A DNA stretch of 64,000 nt from an uncultured Megasphaera sp. (GCA_900540735.1 UQHB01000008.1:11630-75629), one strand, 5' to 3'. Counted from the first letter of the stretch, positions 41,994 to 52,613 are shown. Translations and numbers: made by a program. The notes: generated by a model not told the origin, from the letters alone.

Positions 41994-44900
41994 AAGTGGC
42001 AATGGAATAAAGCAGGGGCATTACTCAATTTTGAAACGTACATTCAAGCTTTAAAGCTTAGTACCACATTCTTTGGCTTCACACAAGAACAGGTTGGGTT
42101 ACAAATGGATACTCTTTCTCGTAGAATGGAAGGGTTGAAACAAGCATTTATCAATCTGACAACTAGTGCGGGTGGGGGGATGTTAAGCTCAGTTCTTAAA
42201 CTTATTATATCAACTTTAACTTCATTGCTTGAAACGTTGAATAAATTTAATCCAGAACAGTTGACGTTTACGGTCTTTATGAACGTCTTAATGCTAAGGG
42301 GCCCACAGTTTTTTAGCATGGTTAGTCGAATGAGGACTGTTATTTTAGACTTCGGGCGGTCTATCAGGACTGCTGGACAGATTGCTTCTACAATTAATTT
42401 GTTTACTGTGCTTGCTACTGTTGCGTTAGATGTAGCGATGGCTTTCGGTGTATTAAACTCTAAAGAAGATGACTCAGTAAAAGCTGTTGATAACCTAAAC
42501 AAGAAATTAGAGTCTCAAATAGAATTATATTCCCGTCAACAAGAGGGAACAAAGTTAATCGACAAAATGGTAGAAGCTTACCAAGAGTTGTCGAAAGAGA
42601 TGGAAGGCTTAAACCAAGATACTGACGAATATAAAACGAGGTTAGCAGAACGTAACGACGTTGAATCTATCTTAATTAACATCTTAGGAGAACAACAGGA
42701 ACAAGAGTTAAAAAATTCTCAATTTTCGCAAGAGGCTATTGAAGCCGTTAAACAAAAAAGAACGCAAGCAAACAATACGCTACTAAACGAAATTGCCGAA
42801 ACAAGAAAAGCTGTACAACGCCAAGTCCAAACCGTTATCGACGCAACTGCTACAAATGTGAACCAAATTGATACACAAATAGGTTCTTGGTCTCGCCTTA
42901 TAAATACCATTACTAATATGGGGTATCCTCTACAGGCTTTGAAAATTAGCTTTTATGATTTTGGTCGGGTTTGTGCTGAAGCGTTAGGAACAGTTTTTCA
43001 AGCTATCAATAAAGTAGATAGAGCGTTGGCAGATAGTCGGTTTGGTTCTTTAGCAAAGCATTTTGGTTTTAACTTAACTGGGACATTAGGCGAGGATACT
43101 GCTCTCTATTTTCGCAATTTAGCTCATTCAATGGAAGCAAGCGAACGTGCTGTTGCTATCGAAGTAAAAGATGATTTGAGGTTACAACTTAACGATAAGC
43201 TAAAACAGTATGGAATCAATCAAGGTGGTGTTTACGAAGGTTCTACTGACCCATTAGCACAAACACCTCTTGGTGGGTCACAGCTTAGCGACGACGCAGG
43301 TTCTGGCTCTGGTAAAGGCTCTAAAGGTAGTCGTAGCAACTCCTCTACTAAGCCTACAGGTATTGGTGGCATCGAATTAACGATTCCAAATGAAGATAAT
43401 TATATCGTTGGTAGTGGCGTAGATATTTCCCCATTTAGCCAAGACTTACGTACCAAGATGCGTGTCTTAGACGATTGGTTTTACAAATATACTGCACAGC
43501 AATATGGTCAAGGGCAACATTTTACAGTATCTAGCGGTAATCGTCCTAATGATACAGACAGCAACCATGGTTATGGTCATGCCTTTGATGTCACAAGCAG
43601 TTTACTTAAACAGCACCCAGAATTAACACAAGCGTTGGCAAGTATGGCCTCGTATGTTGGCTTATTTAGTATTAACGAGTACCCAGACCAAGCAGGTGCT
43701 TGGGTTCCCCATGATGGCGGTAATATTCACTTTAGTGATGTCAAGCCGGGGCAGTTAAGTGTAACTCGTGGCTCAGAAGGATTGTGGTCGCAAGATAACT
43801 CGGCTCCATCTATTTGGTCAATTCTTGGTGGGGACAAAACTGGTAATTACGTTGACAATTCTGTACAGCGTCAATTATATGACGTAATCCGTAACCTCGG
43901 TAATATTTCGCGCACAGACCAACAATCTTGGGCTGCAATGGCTTCCATCGGTTATGAATCAGCAGGTTTTAATCCTGCGGCTGTCCAAGGTGGAGGCACA
44001 GACCCACAAGAAGACAACCTTGATGTTGGCATCGGCCTAATGCAATGGAGCGGCGCACGTAAAAAAGATTATCTTGACTTTGCGGCTCAACGCCATAAAC
44101 CTTGGTATGATTTAGCGACACAACTTGCATTTATCCAAGAAGAGTACAATAATGGCTCTGAACGTAAGTCTTGGGACGAGTTTTTTGGTCACGTAAACGG
44201 TAACGCTTGGCATGATGTTGGTGAATTCACGTCTGACGTAGAACGCGCTGACCCTGAATATGCCAATATTGATGGTCGTGTAAAGCAATACTATTGGGAT
44301 GTATCTTCGCACTATGCAAACGGTATGTCCGTGTACGATTCCAACCCTTCTAAGTCTCAACAAAAACAAAAGACTCCAGAAGAAATCGCAAAGGAACGAG
44401 CTGATTCGCTCCAGAAATACTTCGACGGCCTCAATAAAGGCCTTGACAACCTCAGTAAAATTACTGACGAAAAATACAAGGCTACCTTAGATAGTGTCGC
44501 AGAAGACCAGAAGTACTTCGGTGTAAATATTGACAACACCACGAAGCAACTCAATGCGTACAGTAATCAAATCGCTGACACCACAGAAGTCTCCTTACAA
44601 TATCATAAGGCCATTCAATCGGTTTTGTCAAGTATTAATCCAGAAGAATTTAAGCGGTATACAGGTGTAGACTTAAATGATTTCTTTGACGCAGATTTAG
44701 CGACGAAGCAGAAGATTTTAAATAATGTCAAAAATACGTCGCAGTTGTATTTGCCAATCAAGACACAGCTCAGCGAAGTCATTACGCTCGAACAAAAGCT
44801 TCAAAGCGTAGAAGACAAAATCCATAAACAGCGCATGGAATGGGCTGATACGGAAGCAAAATTTACCCTTGGTGAGTACGATACGGAAGTTAAGAACTAT

Positions 44901-46370
44901 CAAGACATCATTGATGAATACAATACGATTCACACTAATGATACGATTGATGATTTCCAAAAGAATTACTACACGCAACAGTATTTGGAACAGCAGGCTC
45001 GTTTGCTGAAACAAAAATACGACCAAGCGCAGGAAATTATCCGTGACGCAGAAGGCCGTCCCATCAAGGATGCAGAAGGTAATGAACGTCGCTATGGCGG
45101 CACGCCTGAACAAATCGAACAGGCTCGCTTGGCATGGCTCAAAGCGGATGCCGCTGCGAAACAGTATGCGGCTACGCTCAAGAATGACGTCAAGAAGAAC
45201 ATGGCGGATGTCTTTGCGTCTATCTTTGTAGATGGCAAAAAGGCTAGTGATATTCTGAAAGACTTATGGAAACAGCTTGGCCACGATGCTTGGCAGTTAT
45301 TAATCACAGGGAAAGGCACAGGTTCTCCGCTTGGGAATTTCTTGCGTAGCCTCATGGTTGGTAAACGTCAAAGCACAGTGCAAGATTTGAACAGCGCAGG
45401 GTTTGGCTATACGATGCCAGAAGTGTCAGCATGGCGTGCAGCGTCTATGCATCGTGGTGTAGGGCAAGCGGAAACGGCGGCGCAACAGCCTATACGTGGT
45501 GTAAGCTTAGAAGAATATTCACAGCCTGCGCAAGGTGTCAACTTGGATGCAGCATCGAAGCAATATGATACAGCCACAGCGTTGCAGACTGCGTTTACGC
45601 CTATGAACCCAATGCCTGTACAAGTCATGAACCTTCCTAGTGTCGGTGGTGGAACAGCAGGTAATTTAGCGAACACCGTACAGCAAGCTACAGAAAGCTT
45701 TAAAGATTACTTGCCGAAGCCAGATATGAACTCGCTGAGTACCTTTAGCAATCTGGCAGGACAACAGGCATACGGCTCACAGCTTCGATTCGCAACGAAT
45801 TTCAACTGGGGTACGCAAGCGGCTCTTCCGGCGTATGGTGCAGGTGCCCCCGGTGGTTCTGGTTGGGGCTCTATGGCGTTAGCGTCTAAGATTGGCTTAA
45901 TTGGCATGGGCTTACCATTATTGTTCAGTTTATTCAAACACCATGCAAGCGGTGGCGAAATTGATGAACAAGAATTGGCAGTCCTTGGCGAAGGCAACAA
46001 GAAAGAATATGTCATTCCAACGGAACAGAATCGTCCTCGCGGTGTAGCCTTATGGCAGAAAGCAGGGCAAGACCTTGGTATCCTCTCTAAGGGGACGAAG
46101 ATTGCCCCTGATTTTAAAAATAAGGAAATCGCACAGAATGGCGTAGTGTCTGCGTCGGTGCGGCAACAGGCAGTCTATATGGACGAAATGAGACAGCAGA
46201 ATAAGACGCTATTGAATATCTTAGCCTTCATGGCAAACAATCAGGCAAACAGCAGTGACCAAGGAAACGGAGCCACTATTGTTCAGCCTCTCGTCATGAA
46301 ACAGGACATGGATATTAACTCATTTACCAAAATGTACCAGAAAGGCAAGACATATAACTATATTAAATAA
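41994..46370 (+). CDS. tail tape measure protein, exon 2, with peptidase and lysozyme domains
   Basis: Continues exon 1 after splicing (1458 codons; total ~2313 aa). First comes KWQWNKAGALL and GFTQEQVGLQMDTLSRRMEG, core tape measure. Then a D-Ala-D-Ala peptidase-like domain (SSGNRPNDTDSNHGYGHAFD, GGNIHFSD, metal-binding histidines). Next is a phage tail lysozyme-like domain (MASIGYESAGFNP, DVGIGLMQWSG). The rest is coiled coil and a C-terminal ALWQKAGQDLGILSKG region. Both enzyme domains would open peptidoglycan during DNA entry. Confidence 0.85.
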   Translation, partial: KWQWNKAGALLNFETYIQALKLSTTFFGFTQEQVGLQMDTLSRRMEGLKQAFINLTTSAGGGMLSSVLKLIISTLTSLLETLNKFNPEQLTFTVFMNVLMLRGPQFFSMVSRMRTVILDFGRSIRTAGQIASTINLFTVLATVALDVAMAFGVLNSKEDDSVKAVDNLNKKLESQIELYSRQQEGTKLIDKMVEAYQELSKEMEGLNQDTDEYKTRLAERNDVESILINILGEQQEQELKNSQFSQEAIEAVKQKRTQANNTLLNEIAETRKAVQRQVQTVIDATATNVNQIDTQIGSWSRLINTITNMGYPLQALKISFYDFGRVCAEALGTVFQAINKVDRALADSRFGSLAKHFGFNLTGTLGEDTALYFRNLAHSMEASERAVAIEVKDDLRLQLNDKLKQYGINQGGVYEGSTDPLAQTPLGGSQLSDDAGSGSGKGSKGSRSNSSTKPTGIGGIELTIPNEDNYIVGSGVDISPFSQDLRTKMRVLDDWFYKYTAQQYGQGQHFTVSSGNRPNDTDSNHGYGHAFDVTSSLLKQHPELTQALASMASYVGLFSINEYPDQAGAWVPHDGGNIHFSDVKPGQLSVTRGSEGLWSQDNSAPSIWSILGGDKTGNYVDNSVQRQLYDVIRNLGNISRTDQQSWAAMASIGYESAGFNPAAVQGGGTDPQEDNLDVGIGLMQWSGARKKDYLDFAAQRHKPWYDLATQLAFIQEEYNNGSERKSWDEFFGHVNGNAWHDVGEFTSDVERADPEYANIDGRVKQYYWDVSSHYANGMSVYDSNPSKSQQKQKTPEEIAKERADSLQKYFDGLNKGLDNLSKITDEKYKATLDSVAEDQKYFGVNIDNTTKQLNAYSNQIADTTEVSLQYHKAIQSVLSSINPEEFKRYTGVDLNDFFDADLATKQKILNNVKNTSQLYLPIKTQLSEVITLEQKLQSVEDKIHKQRMEWADTEAKFTLGEYDTEVKNYQDIIDEYNTIHTNDTIDDFQKNYYTQQYLEQQARLLKQKYDQAQEIIRDAEGRPIKDAEGNERRYGGTPEQIEQARLAWLKADAAAKQYAATLKNDVKKNMADVFASIFVDGKKASDILKDLWKQLGHDAWQLLITGKGTGSPLGNFLRSLMVGKRQSTVQDLNSAGFGYTMPEVSAWRAASMHRGVGQAETAAQQPIRGVSLEEYSQPAQGVNLDAASKQYDTATALQTAFTPMNPMPVQVMNLPSVGGGTAGNLANTVQQATESFKDYLPKPDMNSLSTFSNLAGQQAYGSQLRFATNFNWGTQAALPAYGAGAPGGSGWGSMALASKIGLIGMGLPLLFSLFKHHASGGEIDEQELAVLGEGNKKEYVIPTEQNRPRGVALWQKAGQDLGILSKGTKIAPDFKNKEIAQNGVVSASVRQQAVYMDEMRQQNKTLLNILAFMANNQANSSDQGNGATIVQPLVMKQDMDINSFTKMYQKGKTYNYIK

Positions 46371-46395
46371 ATTTCTCTAAAAATTTTCCTGAAAT

Positions 46396-46436
46396 TGCGC
46401 AACAAATGGGCACTTTTGGGGATTATATATAGAGGG
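46396..46436 (+). promoter_or_regulatory. phage-specific promoter-like element, copy 3
   Basis: Same 41-bp element as at 25085 and 27697 (37 of 41 bases), placed just after the tape measure gene and before the tail-tip genes. Confidence 0.6.
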
Positions 46437-46449
46437 GTAATTTTTACAA

Positions 46450-46479
46450 AGGCTCTCGATTTGGGAGCCTTTTCTTTTT
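46450..46479 (+). terminator. terminator-like hairpin right after copy 3
   Basis: AGGCTC (46450-46455) pairs with GAGCCT (46465-46470), followed by TTTTCTTTTT. A transcript from copy 3 would be ~45 bases unless the stem is bypassed, so this may be an attenuator. Confidence 0.65.
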
Positions 46480-46483
46480 GCTT

Positions 46484-46897
46484 ATGGAAAATTTAAATAA
46501 ATATATCGGTAAAATACACAAATACCAAGGCACTGGGAAGTATTGCGATTGTCTGAATTTAGTGACCATGTTTTATCATGACCATCACTACAAAGAAACC
46601 TTTGACGACCACAAACCAAGGCCTAAGACATACGAAGAATATATTACGAAACAACCGACGCGCATGATACGCTATTTAGTCAAAAACTTTGATGTGACCA
46701 CCAACGTAGACGACTTAGAATACGGCGATGTTATCTTAGTTTTAGTTGGTGGAGACCCTCATTTAGGCGTATATGTTGGTGAAGGGAAAGCCCTTGCAAT
46801 GGAAATCCCAGTAGTAGAAGGGAAGTCAAAATCCACTATTTATAAAGGTCGATACTGGAAGCCATTCTTTAGGGCAGGATTTAAAAGGAGAAAATGA
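46484..46897 (+). CDS. NlpC/P60-type cysteine peptidase, tail-associated
   Basis: KYCDCLNLVTMFYHDHHY contains the D-C nucleophile motif; YGDVILVL and DPHLGVYVGEGKAL provide the G-D strand and histidine of NlpC/P60. Typical of the tail-tip peptidase (lambda gpK-like) between gpM/L homologues. ATG 46484 has no clear ribosome site, being just after the terminator. Confidence 0.7.
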   Translation: MENLNKYIGKIHKYQGTGKYCDCLNLVTMFYHDHHYKETFDDHKPRPKTYEEYITKQPTRMIRYLVKNFDVTTNVDDLEYGDVILVLVGGDPHLGVYVGEGKALAMEIPVVEGKSKSTIYKGRYWKPFFRAGFKRRK

Positions 46898-46898
46898 T

Positions 46899-47270
46899 AT
46901 GGCATTAGATAAATTTCCGTTGCCTTATGTGTTTGATGTACAGCATACATCTACGTATGCTACGAAGTCCGTCAAATTCTATTCGCAAAAGAAACAAGTA
47001 TCGATTCAATCTATCCATCCTGTAAAGTCATGGCAAATCAACGTCCGTGGCGATTACAATGACTTGAAGACGCTGAAAAGTTTCTTTAATGCGCATTATG
47101 GTGACGCATATCCGTTCATTTTCATAGACGAAGATAATAATGAACAGACGGTTCGCTTCCAAGAACCGAAATTAAATATGAAAGAGTATCGCGACTTCAA
47201 CATCAACTCTCCTACGCATGGGACAGTCGTTGGCTTTGAAGGAACGATTACGCTAGAGGAGGCGTTATAA
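46899..47270 (+). CDS. minor tail protein, DUF2460/gpM-like, 123 aa
   Basis: ATG 46899 after AAAAGGAGAAAATGAT. Beta-rich (VSIQSIHPVKSWQINVRGDY, YPFIFIDEDNNEQTVRFQEP). Its place directly before the gpL-like gene fits a distal tail or gpM/DUF2460 role. Confidence 0.55.
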   Translation: MALDKFPLPYVFDVQHTSTYATKSVKFYSQKKQVSIQSIHPVKSWQINVRGDYNDLKTLKSFFNAHYGDAYPFIFIDEDNNEQTVRFQEPKLNMKEYRDFNINSPTHGTVVGFEGTITLEEAL

Positions 47271-48089
47271 TTGGCAGTCTCGTTACCAGTCCATATGGCG
47301 GAAATGAAAGAGTCAGGGACGACATTCTTTATTGAACTGTATCGTGTAGAACTTCCTGACCACACCTTGCTGTTAGCCTCTAGCGATGAAGACATCACGT
47401 TCAATGGTGAAACATATTTAGGTTATCCGATTAAACGTGGAGACATTACAAGGACAGTCGACAGCCGTGTCGATAATTGCGATATTGAAGTCAGCAATAC
47501 AAACGACTACTTTACATTGACGCTTCTGAATGGGAAGAATTTCCTTGGTTGTCGTTGCTATATCTATCGGATTCAGTATCCTGATTCGTTATCGGACATC
47601 AACAATGTCACTATGGTCTTTTATGGGCAAATAGACAGCCCTGAATTAACAGAAGATAAGACCTTCAAATGCTCTATCGTCTCAGATATTCCGAATATGG
47701 ATAACTGCCGTACTTTTGGCTATGCATGCAGTAATCAGTTTGGTGACGAAAATTGTAGGTTTACCCCACGGACAGCCAGTGGGGCTTGCAGACGAGACGC
47801 TTGGGTAGTCAATGGTGTTACACGGCCTGCTATTTACAGCGAAGCCTTAGGCTATACGTATTGGAAAGATGGTATTATTACGATTGCAGGCTTGTCTCGA
47901 CGTGTTGTAGGACAGCAGCATAATATGGTTATAATAGAATATGAATTTCCCGAAGAGCTTGATATGAGCGGTGGTATGAAGATTGTCCAAAACTGTGACA
48001 AAACGGTTGCTTCATGTAAAGCCTATGGGAACCTGAAACGATACGGTGGATTCCTGTACGTGCCGTTTGAATATCAGGTGAAGACGTAA
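47271..48089 (+). CDS. tail tip protein, gpL/BR0599-like, with cysteine cluster
   Basis: 272 aa, TTG start. N-terminal beta domain (FFIELYRVELPDHTLLLAS, YLGYPIKRGDITRTV), C-terminal cysteines C-RTFGYACSNQFGDENC and NCDKTVASCKAYGNLKRYGG, the BR0599/DUF2163 pattern proposed to bind Fe-S in lambda gpL-like proteins. Confidence 0.75.
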   Translation: MAVSLPVHMAEMKESGTTFFIELYRVELPDHTLLLASSDEDITFNGETYLGYPIKRGDITRTVDSRVDNCDIEVSNTNDYFTLTLLNGKNFLGCRCYIYRIQYPDSLSDINNVTMVFYGQIDSPELTEDKTFKCSIVSDIPNMDNCRTFGYACSNQFGDENCRFTPRTASGACRRDAWVVNGVTRPAIYSEALGYTYWKDGIITIAGLSRRVVGQQHNMVIIEYEFPEELDMSGGMKIVQNCDKTVASCKAYGNLKRYGGFLYVPFEYQVKT

Positions 48090-48104
48090 TGAGAGGTGAT
48101 TTAA

Positions 48105-51100
48105 TTGGGTAAAGGCAGAGGCAAAGGCGGTAAGTCAGGTCTTGCTAAAGCAGTCGGCATTGCAGGTATGGTTTGGGGCGGTATCGCTCCAGGCATCTTT
48201 GGGTTAGCGAAAGGGGCTCACTTAGTCGGTGCCATTATGGGCTTATCCTTAGGGCAGACCATTGGTTCCGCATTGTCGTCTCAGAACGCAGACACACCTG
48301 CGTCCAACTTCGACTCCAAGATGAATACCGTCGATTCTGGCGCAAGAATCCCTCTTGTATACGGTACACGTATGATTGGTGGTTTGCAGTCATGGCATCA
48401 AGCAAACACCAATGATAAGTGGTTAATCAAAGATGTTATTCTTGGTGAAGGAATGTTCTGTGGTGCCTATGGGATTACAGCAAACGGTTTCATGTTGAAA
48501 CCAAATGGGGACATCCCGACAGTCATTAAGCAGTACGCATCGAATAATAAATGGTACAGTTCTATCAGTACATGGAACAACCCTGTGTTTGGCTTAATTA
48601 ACTGGAAATACGCTGACGCATCGGTAGAAATCCGTAAAGGCGGCCCCACAAAGAATGACAAACAATTAATCCTGCGATGGAATGGACACGAAAGATGGAT
48701 TACGTTACAGTCTAACGTAGACTTAAAGAGCGATTCGTCTAATGCTTATAGCTGTCAATTTTCGTTATTGTACCAGTATATAGAAGGTATACACTACGAT
48801 ACAAACTTTGCCGCCGAGGGGTGGCAGTTGGTCAATCCTGTCATGGCATCGGACGACCCAGAAACGATTAATACGCATGGTCAAGAAAATTGCTATCAAC
48901 GAGCCGTCATGTTCACGATTGGTGATTATCGGGCCACGAATGATTCATGGGTGCAATACTTTAATGGCACGCAGGATGCTCCCAGTTATTACGAAAAATC
49001 TGGTGGCTATCCGAACATGGCGTACCTTCATTCCTATCTTAAATATACCGACAAGTTAGGCGCAGGGAATCCGACCGTTATCTGCGTGGCTCATGGACGT
49101 TCTATTTACGACACACGGACTGGGCAATGGGGTTACAGTGAGAACCCTGCTATGATTGTCCGCGACTATCTCTTGAATAAAACCTTTGGCTCAGGTCACT
49201 TCATTACGCAGGAAATGCTTGATGAAGATTCGTTTAAGGATGTAGCGGATTACTGCGATGAAATCATTACGACCACAGATGGCGCAGGGCGTAGCATTAC
49301 AGAACCTCGGTATCGCTTAAATATCGTCATTAACGATAAAAACACGTACTTACAAACGTTACAAAGTATGCTTGCTAGCTTTGTTGGCTTCATCGTTTTC
49401 ACAAATGGTAAAGTAGCGTTAAAGATTGAACGGCGCGAGAATACCGTCTATGACTTCAACGACGACAACATTATCGAAGACAGCTTGTCCTATAAAGCGG
49501 ATTCCACAGCGGATAGCCCAAACAAGCTCGTTATGAAGTACATTGAGCCAGTCCTGAACTGGACAGCGGCACCTGCCATTGTAGAAGACTTGGTGGACCA
49601 AGCGGACAGCCCTATTGGCCGTGGCAAGATTATTTCCAAAGACGTAGAACTCATTGGCGTTACATCGCAGGCCCAGGCGTTACGATTAGGGAAGATTTAT
49701 CGTGACATTATTCGGTTGTGTCCGATTACGATGACCTTTAAATCTGGCGCACAAGCAATGCATTTGGAACCAGGCGATGTCGTCAAGGTAACCCATAAGA
49801 TGTTCTTAGATGGCAAAGAAGTCGACCTCTTTAAGGACATGCCAGTTCGTGTCTTGGAAATCCAAGAAGGACAAGGCGAATACACGCTGACATGTCGGCA
49901 ATACAATCCGTCTATTTACGATGACCGCTTTGGTGGTAATCTGAATATCCATGATTATACGCCAACGGTTAAGCCAGAAGATGTATTGCCAGCAGCGGTA
50001 CCACAGCCTACAGACCTTAAGCTTAGCACTGTCTACAAACAAGCGGCAGACGGCTCGGTACGCTATGATTTAATCGTGGATTACGACCTCGATACAGCCG
50101 CAGGCGTTGAAACTGGTCTCGTGTATTACAAGACCAATGAAGATTACGACCTGTCTAACGTCGGTGTCATTAAAGAAGGCGTAAGGGCCGATGAAATTGG
50201 CTTCTCCAAGGATTGGCAATATGCAGGCGATTCACCGACACGATTCATCTTCCCGAACGTCAACGTTGGCACGGCGTACAAAATCATGGTACGTGCAAGA
50301 AGTAAGAATGGAGAAACATCGGCGGAAAGCGGTGCGCCTACTGCAACGATTACGATTGCCCGTAAGTCTACGGTACCGAATATACCTGCTAATTTCTCGT
50401 ACGTTTTTGCTGACCCTCCAAAATTTATATGGGATGCAGTAACGAACAGCGATGTGGATTTCTATGAATTACGCTACGATAACAACGCGGGCCAAGAAGA
50501 TGGCCTTATTGCCCGTACAGTATCGACAAGTGTATCGGTACAATTAACGAATCGTACAGGGACGCTATATCTCTTTGCACATAACGTAACGAAAAAGTAT
50601 GGCTATCCTGCTGTATTGGCGTATAATAAAGCGATTCCGCCTACGCCAATAGCTCCAACGCTTACAACAAAGCTTGGAGGTTTTAGTATTGAGGCTAATC
50701 CAATCCCAGACGATTGCGTTGGTATGGCAATTTATGTAAGTGCCGCAGGTAGCGAAAATGAAGATAAGCGTATCCAATCTACGAACAACGTATATTCCTA
50801 TATGTGCAAAGAAGGCATATACGATGTGCGTGTTGCCTATATGGACATCTTTGGCGAAGGCAATAAGTCGCCTGTATCCACAATTACCGTTAAGGTTTTA
50901 GTGGACGATAGCTTCATTAAGGACGAAGGTATCAGTCTTAGTAAGGTAGATAGCACTATTAAAGGTGCTATCAAAGATGCCCAAGGTGCAATAGCTCAAA
51001 TCCCTGCGTTAAAGGGAGAAGCGGATGGCTTAAAGCAAACGACAACGGAGCTTTCTAATACGATTACACAAAACAAGACAACGCAAGATGGTATTAATGA

Positions 51101-52613
51101 AACGCTCAAGTCTCAAATTTCACAGACAGCGGACAGTGTGACGAGCGTTGTCGCCAACCTGAATGATTTGGATGCGGCAAGTAGAGCGTATAAAGCGTTC
51201 TCGTCTATTAAACAAACGGCAGATGGGATTTCACAAACTGTATCCGAGAATAAAGCTGACCAAGACGGTGTAAATCAGCAATTAACATCTCAAATTTCAC
51301 AGACAGCGGACAGTGTGACGAGCGTTGTCGCCAACCTGAATGATTCTGATTTAGCGTTTAAGAACTATTCGGCGTTTACACAGTTACGGGACGCGATTAA
51401 TCTACGGGTCAAAGCCGACGATATTATCAATCAGATTAATATTTCGAAAGAGTCCATCCTAATTGATGGTAAAAAAATTCATATCACGGGTAATACGGTA
51501 TTCGACAATAATATCATTGCTAAAGGGATGATTCAGGCAGGGGCTATCACAGCGGATAAATTAGCGGCGCAGGATATTACCATTGGCGGTGACACTACGA
51601 CAACGACAGGCATCGTTGGAGGTGCAGTACGACTAGACCAAGGTGGGTTGACGGTAACGCAAAACGATGGGACGGTCATCAGATTTGGACATTCAGGGAT
51701 GACTTCCACAGATGCTTCGGGGAATGTTTTTAATGTCGTTGGTAAGTCATGCATGGGGATTTGTAAGAATGGGCAATATGTTAAATTCATCTACCCTTGG
51801 CCTTCAATCCCTAGCGTGATTGTAATTCCTCAGTCCGTCCAAGTTCAGTCCCCAGACTTTGCAAGCCAGAAAGTAATATTGCATGCTTTTGCCGATTCTA
51901 TTTCCGAAAAAGGTTTTTACGTAAGATGTTACGCCTCTATTTTAGCAGGGGCTGGGTCTACTGTGTTAAACACTCAAATAGGCGGGTTCAACACAAGATG
52001 GGGAGATGACGACGGAGCTCCTATTATCTCTTCGTTTGATTACCAATTACCGCATGCCGCTACTGCGGCAGAAACAAAAACATACTCATTTACCGCAAAG
52101 GACTTTTGGGGGGATTCATTTAGTAACAGTGACCTTTCTACGCTGTATGGGCAGTGCCAAGCTCAAATTATTATAAATGGTTCAGTAAGAGCTGAGGCCT
52201 ATTTATTTGGTAATGGGCAATTTGGTGGGCCTAAATACACAGAAGACACGAGTCATGGGTGGCCGTACCCAAAAACTTGGCATTATAAAGCGTTAAGTAG
52301 TAGTAAATATTGGGAAACTGGTGGAGATAATTGGAATAGTGGGTACACCATTTCAATCATAAAACAAAGTTTTACTACTAAAATGACAGTAGATAATATC
52401 CAACCATCGGACAGTGTGGTTTTACGAGTAAGAGAGGCTCACAATCCTATTGGAGAAATCCATGGCTATGATATTAAACCTTGGGGATATAGCGTTTATT
52501 TAGACTACTATACGTCTAGTACGCAAGATGAACAAATTATCGATAATAATGGTACAGCTTTGTTTATCGCACAAGACGCCAATAGTAATAACTCAAACTA
52601 TATCATCCAGTAA
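48105..52613 (+). CDS. tail tip attachment protein, gpJ-like, 1502 aa
   Basis: Host-contact protein at the tail tip. The N-terminus is Gly-rich with a hydrophobic region. VDSGARIPLVYGTRMIGGLQ and the following region match J-like central fibres. FN3-like domains follow around 640-860 (VPNIPANFSYVFADPPKFIW). Then a coiled-coil region has two near-identical SQISQTADSVTSVVANLND repeats, and the C-terminal ~300 residues are variable-looking. TTG 48105 after GAGAGGTGATTTAA. Confidence 0.8.
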   Translation: MGKGRGKGGKSGLAKAVGIAGMVWGGIAPGIFGLAKGAHLVGAIMGLSLGQTIGSALSSQNADTPASNFDSKMNTVDSGARIPLVYGTRMIGGLQSWHQANTNDKWLIKDVILGEGMFCGAYGITANGFMLKPNGDIPTVIKQYASNNKWYSSISTWNNPVFGLINWKYADASVEIRKGGPTKNDKQLILRWNGHERWITLQSNVDLKSDSSNAYSCQFSLLYQYIEGIHYDTNFAAEGWQLVNPVMASDDPETINTHGQENCYQRAVMFTIGDYRATNDSWVQYFNGTQDAPSYYEKSGGYPNMAYLHSYLKYTDKLGAGNPTVICVAHGRSIYDTRTGQWGYSENPAMIVRDYLLNKTFGSGHFITQEMLDEDSFKDVADYCDEIITTTDGAGRSITEPRYRLNIVINDKNTYLQTLQSMLASFVGFIVFTNGKVALKIERRENTVYDFNDDNIIEDSLSYKADSTADSPNKLVMKYIEPVLNWTAAPAIVEDLVDQADSPIGRGKIISKDVELIGVTSQAQALRLGKIYRDIIRLCPITMTFKSGAQAMHLEPGDVVKVTHKMFLDGKEVDLFKDMPVRVLEIQEGQGEYTLTCRQYNPSIYDDRFGGNLNIHDYTPTVKPEDVLPAAVPQPTDLKLSTVYKQAADGSVRYDLIVDYDLDTAAGVETGLVYYKTNEDYDLSNVGVIKEGVRADEIGFSKDWQYAGDSPTRFIFPNVNVGTAYKIMVRARSKNGETSAESGAPTATITIARKSTVPNIPANFSYVFADPPKFIWDAVTNSDVDFYELRYDNNAGQEDGLIARTVSTSVSVQLTNRTGTLYLFAHNVTKKYGYPAVLAYNKAIPPTPIAPTLTTKLGGFSIEANPIPDDCVGMAIYVSAAGSENEDKRIQSTNNVYSYMCKEGIYDVRVAYMDIFGEGNKSPVSTITVKVLVDDSFIKDEGISLSKVDSTIKGAIKDAQGAIAQIPALKGEADGLKQTTTELSNTITQNKTTQDGINETLKSQISQTADSVTSVVANLNDLDAASRAYKAFSSIKQTADGISQTVSENKADQDGVNQQLTSQISQTADSVTSVVANLNDSDLAFKNYSAFTQLRDAINLRVKADDIINQINISKESILIDGKKIHITGNTVFDNNIIAKGMIQAGAITADKLAAQDITIGGDTTTTTGIVGGAVRLDQGGLTVTQNDGTVIRFGHSGMTSTDASGNVFNVVGKSCMGICKNGQYVKFIYPWPSIPSVIVIPQSVQVQSPDFASQKVILHAFADSISEKGFYVRCYASILAGAGSTVLNTQIGGFNTRWGDDDGAPIISSFDYQLPHAATAAETKTYSFTAKDFWGDSFSNSDLSTLYGQCQAQIIINGSVRAEAYLFGNGQFGGPKYTEDTSHGWPYPKTWHYKALSSSKYWETGGDNWNSGYTISIIKQSFTTKMTVDNIQPSDSVVLRVREAHNPIGEIHGYDIKPWGYSVYLDYYTSSTQDEQIIDNNGTALFIAQDANSNNSNYIIQ
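51111..51345. repeat. 58-bp direct repeat inside the J-like gene
   Basis: 51111-51168 and 51288-51345 are identical (start TCTCAAATTTCACAGACAGC), 177 bp apart (59 codons), so they keep the frame. They encode the two SQISQTADSVTSVVANLND units. Confidence 0.85.
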
